A stretch of 64,000 nucleotides of DNA from Neomesorhizobium sp963726065. Lineage in GTDB: Bacteria; Pseudomonadota; Alphaproteobacteria; Rhizobiales; Rhizobiaceae. Shown here in pieces: positions 57,940-64,000 of the stretch. How positions within the stretch are numbered: the stretch's first letter is position 1; each line of letters starts with the position of its first letter. Location of the stretch: assembly GCA_963726065.1 (NCBI GenBank), contig CAVSAU010000007.1, positions 124,001-188,000 on the forward strand, written 5' to 3'. Both the position numbers and the translations under genes were made by a program. The notes below the pieces were generated by a model, which was given only the letters and a program-made list of their open reading frames with translations, did no database searches and had not been told where the DNA came from.

Positions 57940-58107
57940 GGCCGTTCTCCTTTTCATCAGGCCGGACGCAGGCAAACCAACTGGATGCGGCGCCCGGGAG
58001 GATGCAGCCGTTCCAGCTCGATTTCACACGCGTCTTGTGGACGGTCGAAGAATGCCTACAGCGCTATTGATTAATCCAACGAATGTTTTTAATCTTTAGC
58101 ATCAACA

Positions 58108-59091
58108 ATGATGATGGATTGCAATCGATGGCACGCGCCGCTCGATCTCGACCAGTTGCAGACCTTCATCACCATCGCCGATACCGGCAGCTTCACGCGG
58201 GCCGCCGACGAGGTGCATCGCACGCAGTCGGCCGTGTCGATGCAGATGCGCCGGCTCGAGGAGCGCATCGGCAAGCCGCTGTTCGAGAAGGACGGCCGCA
58301 CCAACAAGCTGACCGAGGAAGGCGAAAAGCTGCTCTCCTATGCGCGCCGGATGATCCGGCTCAACCGCGAGACGCTGGCCGCCTTCGACGACGCCAGCCT
58401 GGAAGGCCATATCCGCATCGGCACGCCGGACGACTATGCCGACCGCTTCCTGCCCGAGATCATGGCGCGGTTTTCGCGCTCCAATCCGCGCGTCGAGCTG
58501 TCGGTCATCTGCGAGCCGACGCCCAGCCTGCGTCGAGCACATCAAGCGCGGCAATCTCGACATCGCGCTGGTGACCCACAATGACGAGCAGGCGCCAGTC
58601 GGAAGTGGTGCGCCGCGAGCCGCTGCTGTGGGTCACCTCGGCCAACCATGCCGTGCACGAGCAGGACGCCGCTGCCGCTGGCCTTCGGCCGGCCGACCTG
58701 CATCTGGCGGCGCGCCGGCCTGCGATGTGCTCGACGCGATGAACCGCGAATACCGCGTGCTGTTCACCAGTTGGTCGGCGACCGTCATCACCGCCGCCGT
58801 GCTGTCGGGACTGGCGGTCTCGGTGCTGCCGGAATGCGCACTGCGGCCCGGCATGCGCGTGCTGGGCGAAGCCGACGGTTTCGGCGCCCTGCCGGACATG
58901 CAAGATCGGCATCATGCGCGGCCATTCGACCAGCCCGAGATTGTCGAGGCGCTGGCCCGGCATATCACCGAAAGCCTGGACAACATCTCGGTGCCGCTGG
59001 CGGAAGACACCGGCAGCTATCGACTTCGCCGCCTTGATGCGGCTGCGCGTGCCGGCGGCTGAAGGCGAGCCAGGTCATGCCGGGCTGGTAG
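58108..59091 (+). CDS. LysR-family transcriptional regulator (frameshifted consensus)
   Basis: About 320 residues corrected. The N-terminal helix-turn-helix is LDLDQLQTFITIADTGSFTR, AADEVHRTQSAVSMQMRRLE. The substrate-binding domain follows (HIRIGTPDDYADRFLPEIMA; VEHIKRGNLDIALVTHNDEQ). Breaks include 58530/58531 (ctGC-gtc), 58594/58595 (gcGC-cag), 58670/58671, 58900/58901 (Met/Ile) and 59020/59021 (taTC-gac). If ggTC at 59075/59076 is also such a site, the protein ends EGEPGMPGW at 59091; otherwise the frame runs to 59165. The target is unknown. Confidence 0.82.
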
Positions 59092-59161
59092 GCATCGAGG
59101 GCGGCACTTCGGCGTCACGCCAGAAGCGCAATCCGACATGCATGAATCCGCCAATCCCTGA

Positions 59162-60808
59162 TTGAGCGAATTTTCACTGCCGATTCGAAAACCAACGCCA
59201 CCGAGTACACCGTCTCGCGAGATTTCCGGCGCGCTGAAGCGCACGGTCGAGGACGCAGTTCGGCAATGTGCGGGTGCGCGGCGAAATCTCCGGCTATCGC
59301 GGACCGCACTCTTCGGGCCACGCCTATTTCGCGCTGAAGGACGACCGCGCCAAGCTCGACGCGGTGGTGTGGAAGACCACGATGGCGCGGCTGAAGTTCC
59401 GTCCCGAAGAGGGCATGGAGGTCATCGCCACCGGCAGGCTGACCACCTATCCCGGCAAGTCGAACTACCAGATCGTCATCGACAATCTGGAGCCGGCCGG
59501 CGCCGGCGCGCTGATGGCGCTGCTGGAGGAGCGCAAGCGGCGGCTGCGGCCGAAGGCCTGTTCGAGCCGAGGCGCAAGCGGCCGCCTGCCCTTCATGCCC
59601 AGCGTGATCGGCGTCATCACCTCGCCCACCGGCGCGGTCATCCGCGACATCCTGCATCGCATCACGCGACCGCTTTCCGCTGCATGTCATCGTCTGGCCG
59701 GTACGCGTGCAGGGCGAGACGGCCGGCGCCGAGGTCACGGCCGCCGTGCAACGGCTTCAACGCGCTTAGCCGCGGCGACGCGATCCCGCGTCCCGACCTT
59801 CTGATCGTCGCGCGCGGCGGCGGCAGCCTCGAGGATCTTTGGGGCTTCAACGACGAGACGCTGGCGCGCGCCGTCGCGGCCTCCGACATTCCGGTGATCT
59901 CGGCGGTCGGCCACGAGACCGACTGGACGCTGATCGACCTTGTCGCCGATGTCCGCGCGCCGACGCCGACCGGCGCCGCCGAAATCGCGGTGCCGGTGAA
60001 GGCCGAACTCGAAGCGACGCTGGCCAGCCTGCCGCGCGGCTCAGGGCCTGTCTGACTCGCGCGCGTTCGACCGCAGAGCGCACGGCGTTGCGGGCTGCGG
60101 CGCGCGTGCTGCCGTCCGCCCGACCAGCTTCTGGCCCTGCCCCGTCGGCATTTCGACGAGGCGACGAGCCGGCTCGGCCGCGGGTTAACCGTCAGCACCG
60201 AGCGCAAGCGGGCGCGCCTTGGCGGCATCAAGCTGTCGCCGGCGACCTTGTCGCGCCGCATCGACGAATGGCGAAAATTGACGGACCGCGATGTGCTGAG
60301 GGCGCAGGCCGCATTGCGCGCCATCGTGCGCGAGCGCCGCGCCAAATTCCTGCGCGCCTCCGAGCAACTGCCGAAATGCGCCAGCGCATCGCTGGAACAC
60401 AAGAAACGCCGCTTCGCGAATGCCCAGGCGCGCATCAGCATCCAGCCGCTTTTGCGGACGACGCAGTCGGCACGTAACCGTCTGGTGCTTGCCGCGCGCC
60501 GCATGGACCGGACAATTTCGGTTCGTCTCGAACGGCTGCGCGCGCGCCTCACCCAAGCAGACCGGCTGCTTTCGACGCTAAAACTTTCCGAACAGGCAAT
60601 TCTGGAACGCGGCTACGCGCTGGTGCTCGATTCTTCGGGGGCGCTGATCAAACGCGCCGCCGAGATGAAGCCCGGCGAAGCGCTCAGCCTGCGATTCGCC
60701 GACGGCACGGCGGGCGCGATCGCCACCGGGGGCGACGGGCGCACGAAACCAGCGCAGAAAACCCAGGCAAAATCCAGGGAAACCGGCAGCCAGGGCGATT
60801 TGTTCTGA
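59162..60808 (+). CDS. xseA: Exodeoxyribonuclease VII large subunit (frameshifted consensus)
   Basis: About 535 residues corrected, from TTG 59162. It has an N-terminal OB-fold (VRVRGEISGYRGPHSSGHAY), a catalytic core (ITSPTGAVIRDILHRIT; LIVARGGGSLEDLWGFNDE; SAVGHETDWTLIDLVADVRA) and a long coiled-coil C-terminus ending ETGSQGDLF. It degrades single-stranded DNA together with XseB. Breaks include 59257/59258 (gcAG-ttc), a missing base near 59546, 59581/59582, 59666/59667 (acGC-gac), 59748/59749 (gtGC-aac) and 60031/60032 (ctGC-cgc). Confidence 0.92.
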
Positions 60809-60831
60809 GATCGAAGCTGTATGGGAAGAAA

Positions 60832-60882
60832 TGGTACGGTTGGCTGGGATCGAACCAGCGGCCTCCGGATCCACAATCCGAT
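60832..60882 (-). tRNA. 3' half of a tRNA-His (GTG) gene, probable attachment-site copy
   Basis: On the minus strand the sequence gives an anticodon arm (TCGGA-TTGTGGA-TCCGG, anticodon GTG at 60874-60872), then variable loop AGGCC. The T-arm is GCTGG-TTCGATC-CCAGC, followed by acceptor strand CAACCGT, discriminator A and encoded CCA ending at 60832. The D-arm and 5' acceptor strand are missing upstream. A73 is the known peculiarity of alphaproteobacterial tRNA-His. A 3' half-tRNA next to an integrase gene is the classic leftover of site-specific integration. Confidence 0.75.
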
Positions 60883-61087
60883 TTTGTTCGTTGAATTGGT
60901 TGTCTTTTTGGACGCCATGTCGCGCCCATGTCGCATCAGGAGAGGAGTGCTCGCTCTGCCAAGGCCAGTTCTTCGGCGTCGTCACCGCGTGGAAAGAGGT
61001 GTCCATGGACTCATCATGATGGAGCTATGCCCGAGCCGCTCCTGTACCACCTTGGGCGGGAGGCCGAGGCCGCCGTCCTGAGGACGG

Positions 61088-61866
61088 TTGATGCAAAAGG
61101 CCCAGGAGAGAACAGCCTGGGTGGTCGACTATGCCGACGCCAAGGGCGTGCGACGGCTAAACACGTTCAAGCTGAAGAAGGAAGCCGATAACTTTGCGAC
61201 GACAACTCATGTAGAGGTAAGGGAAGGTACACACGTTGCAGACAGCGCCTGCGCCACGGTGAAGCAGGCTGGAGCGTTCTGGATTGCCAGCGCAGAGGCA
61301 GCACGGCTCGAGCGAACCACGATCGACAGTTATCGCTCGCACGTCGACCTTCACATCGTACCGTTCATCGGCGGTCTGAAACTATCCGCCCTCAACATTT
61401 CGGCCGTCCGCGCATTTGAGGATCAGTTTGCGGAGTGGCGGCCGCTCGCCTGCGATGGTTCGGAAAGTTATGGTGAGCCTGGGCTCCTTGCTCGCAGACG
61501 CGCAGGAGAGGGGGCTGACAGGCCGCAATGTGGTGCGCGATATTCGCGGCCGACGAAAGGGGGGCGAGCGTAGGCAGGAGAAGCGTCAGAAGGGCCGTCT
61601 GAAGGTCGGCGTGGACATTCCCCGACCCGCGATGAGGTGAAGCCATTGTAGGTGCACTGGCGGGGCGCTGGAGGCCTTTGCTGTTGACGTCGATATTCAC
61701 CGGGCTCCGCGCGTCAGAACTTCGCGGCTTACGTTGGACCGATGTTAACCTCGAGCGGCGAGAGATCCACGTCCATCAGCGCGCCGACAGGTTCAATGCG
61801 ATCGGCAAGCCCAAATCGATCTCAGGGGAACGGATGCGCCACTTCTATGCATCCTGGTTGCAGTGG
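61088..61866 (+). pseudogene. Tyrosine-type integrase, internally deleted
   Basis: The N-terminal part (AWVVDYADAKGVRRLNTFKL; a SAM-like core-binding region TTIDSYRSHVDLHIVPFIGG) is followed by the start of the catalytic domain (FTGLRASELRGLRWTDVNLE, with the first catalytic Arg). After KPKSISGER it jumps directly to MRHFYASW, the HxxR region, so a middle part including the strand-loop with the active Lys is missing. No Tyr-containing C-terminus follows. There are also wobble-type breaks near 61427 (Asp) and 61626-61645. It lies 200 nt from the tRNA-His half, as expected for its own attachment site. Confidence 0.7.
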
Positions 61867-62199
61867 CCCAAATGCGTTTGCGGATGCTCATTTGATATCC
61901 GCGAAAGGATCGTCGCGTTTTGTCGGGTTATCATGAGCATCTCGATCTTCCTCATGGGGCATGAAGTTCTGCTCGTCGACACCGGGCCTCAACGCCCTCG
62001 TGGACATCGTGGTTGCGCCACCTGCGGCCATTCGCGGTCTGACGCGCAAATGTCTGACAGCGGCCCCGTTACGGACGTCTTCCCGAAGCAAGTCCATAAG
62101 CAAGTTTTGTACCCACAGCGGACAACAGATTGACGTCGAGAATGATAGGACCTGCCTGTGGCCGATCCTTGACGTGGTGCTGTCGCGCTGGTCGACCGA
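61867..62199. other. Gap without a recognisable gene
   Basis: 333 nt between the broken integrase and the DUF1254 gene. Short overlapping frames exist on both strands, but none has a plausible start, ribosome site or family pattern. It is probably degraded element DNA. Confidence 0.4.
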
Positions 62200-63819
62200 C
62201 TATTTTACGAGTTCGACCTCGCTCGGCCGCCACGTCTTGGCGAAGAACGGCTCGAGCGGGCTGTAGAGTCGCAGGCACGGGATGAAACCTTTACCGGGCA
62301 TGGTCTGAATCCAGTTGCCTCGCCGACGCCCTCGGGCTGCTCGGGCGCGAACCAGACCGTCGTCGTGCCGTCGGCGTCCGCTTCGGCGGCGGGCGACGGA
62401 TAGCTCTGGCTGCCCGCGCGCGGGTAGCGCTGCGGTGTGTCGAGCATCGAGCGCGTCATGTTGTCGTAGAGCGTGAACGACCAGAAGTTCGCCTGTGGAA
62501 TGTCCTTCGGCAGCGTCACCTTGTAGGTCTTGGCGCCATCGAAGGGCTCCTTGTTCGCATCGACCATCGTCCACAGGTAGGTCGAGCCGATGCCGGGCAG
62601 ACGCATGGCCATCGCGGGCGTGATCCCGGTGACGCCGTAGAAGAAGTCCGTCCGCGCGTCGAGCGTGCGATAGCCGGTGGGCGGGAACGGCTTGACGCCT
62701 TCGGGGGTAATCAGCGGGATCGGCGTCTCGAACTCGTAGCCGACTTCGAACAGCATGTTCTGCCAACCCGAGCCGGGGTAGTAGTATAAAGCCGGATCGC
62801 GAGGAGCCATAAACAGGGTGCGCGAGGTGGCATTGGCGAGCGCAAGCGCTTCGGTGAGAATCTTCTTCATCCGCTCATCCGGCGCGAAGGGTTTGCCCTT
62901 GATGATGCCGATGGCGGCGATCGGGCCCATCAACTCGGGATCGAGCGACCCCGCAGGCTCCTGCTGCACGACCTCGTTGAGCATTTCGTAATAGCTGAAG
63001 TCGTTCGGCGGGATGGTGTTCATCACCTTGCCGGTACCTTCGTGGAACACGGTCGGCGGCGGTGGCGTGACTTTTCCAAGTTTAGCCTTGCCGCTCAGAA
63101 AGTCGGCGATGGGGGTGCCGACGCCGCCAACCTCGTATGGATAGACCTTGGTGAACTTCCTGATCGATTCGGCCACGGGCTTCGGATCGTTGTTCTCCAG
63201 GAACGAGCGAGCGAACCATATGACGAGGCTGGTCCGGGCGCGGGCGATATTGAATCCACCAGGCAGCGGACCATCGTAGCCGGGCGGCAGGATGAGGTAT
63301 TTCCCGCCCTCGCCGCGATCAGGCCCAGGCAGCCCGATGTCGATGACCCAGCGGAACCAGTAGTCATCGATGGCGCCAAGCGCCTTGGGTGGCACCTCGA
63401 GCACCATGGGACCCTTGGTCAGGTCGAGCATGCCCATGTAATAGACGGTGTCCGCATTGGCCGTCAGGAACAGCGACTTGGCATCCATCAGTTCGGAGAA
63501 GACCAGGACTTCGTTATCCTTGACCCCGATGCTCAGAAAGGCCCTTGTGGAGGGCGCGTATGCTGACCCCTTGCAGGGTGTTCACGAACGCCTCGAAGGC
63601 GTGCGTGAAGTCCAGATTGTCATAGACCTTGTCGATGGTCTCCTTGCTCGGCATGCCGTCCTTGAAGTCGAGCGTGCCGATGCGCGTTTCGACCTTGTCC
63701 GGCGTAGAGATTTCCGGTGGTATCGTCGCTTGGGCGATGGCTTCAACGTTTCCCGCGAGGAAAGTCGATGCCGCAAGCAGCATCATCAGTCCAGGGAGCC
63801 CGGTAGCGATCTGTTTCAT
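62200..63819 (-). CDS. DUF1254/DUF1214 domain protein, exported (frameshifted consensus)
   Basis: About 540 residues corrected, from ATG 63819 behind GGAGG. A signal peptide comes first (MKQIATGLPGLMMLLAASTF). The DUF1254 domain has VKDNEVLVFSELMDAKSLFL and LTANADTVYYMGMLDL. The DUF1214 domain near the C-terminus has TYLWTMVDANKEPFDGAKTY and FWSFTLYDNMTRSML. Breaks lie near 63540-63550 and near 62318 (Gly wobble base missing), after which it ends RPSEVELVK. The function is unknown; such proteins are probably periplasmic. The 181 nt to the window end show nothing. Confidence 0.85.
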
Positions 63820-64000
63820 CGGTTGTCCTCCTTTTGGCTGACGACAGGGCATTGCCTGACGGCGTGGAAGGTAACTAACCGTATCCTACTCCAAGAATTG
63901 GGGACGTCATACGACGAGAAGATGACACTCTAATCTTCCCCGGACGGGTGGCCAGTTGCGCAAACTGTAAGGCCGGGAGCAGAGTGTCCACAAAGATGCT

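Noticed and set aside
60832..60910. A complete tRNA-His gene
   Set aside because: No D-arm or 5' acceptor strand matching CAACCGT is found upstream on the minus strand; only the 3' half is present.

Overview
The window reads as chromosomal DNA of a GC-rich alphaproteobacterium of the Rhizobiales, most likely Mesorhizobium or a close Phyllobacteriaceae relative. The evidence is the short-form HisG paired with HisZ, DUF1127 and DUF1236 proteins, rhizobial-type intergenic mosaic repeats, a CIRCE-controlled groESL operon and a tRNA-His fragment with discriminator base A73. No database search was possible, so the genus is an inference.

Layout. 0-13 kb: start of ribF and a HAD phosphatase; two tandem TadG-like von Willebrand proteins; a LysE exporter; an orphan Tat-exported solute-binding protein; two gene stubs fused by a deletion; a marR-emrA-emrB efflux operon; a phage-type conserved protein. 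13-19 kb: an ECF sigma/anti-sigma pair flanked by a secreted (NSSS)12 repeat protein and a divergent S8 protease that share a promoter motif; then groES-groEL. 19-28 kb: a divergent pair of citrate-synthase-family genes, one with an N-terminal helix-turn-helix; DUF1236; a TetR-NIPSNAP pair; fumC; two DoxX genes. 27-34 kb: a CobW GTPase, a small conserved protein, a type I secretion ABC exporter with its HlyD adaptor, and an acyl-CoA synthetase. 34-38 kb: hisS-hisZ-hisG with a palindromic MITE-like element inside the cluster. 38-51 kb: tag, an L,D-transpeptidase, folD, the glycolate oxidase operon glcD-(ASCH-like)-glcE-glcF, DUF3422, and a GntR-lldE-lldD lactate operon followed by a phosphoesterase. 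51-61 kb: amidotransferase, rsmE, gshA, VOC protein, DUF937, DUF1127, LysR and xseA. 61-64 kb: probable edge of an integrated element, with a tRNA-His 3' half, a deleted tyrosine integrase and a DUF1254 protein.

How the parts work together. One GntR regulator probably controls both 2-hydroxy-acid oxidation systems, because closely similar 19-bp operators lie upstream of glcD and of gntR-lldE-lldD. The ECF sigma factor (or the general stress sigma EcfG) probably switches on the S8 protease and the NSSS protein together. HrcA controls groESL through CIRCE.

Quality of the sequence. About 18 genes are frameshifted, several of them housekeeping genes (folD, gshA, xseA, rsmE). In nearly every case that could be resolved, the indel falls on the third base of a codon: either two alternative, usually synonymous, wobble bases are both present, or the wobble base is missing. 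This looks like a consensus built from two closely related strains rather than real gene decay, so these genes are reported as CDS with their break points. Genes believed to be truly broken are reported as pseudogenes.
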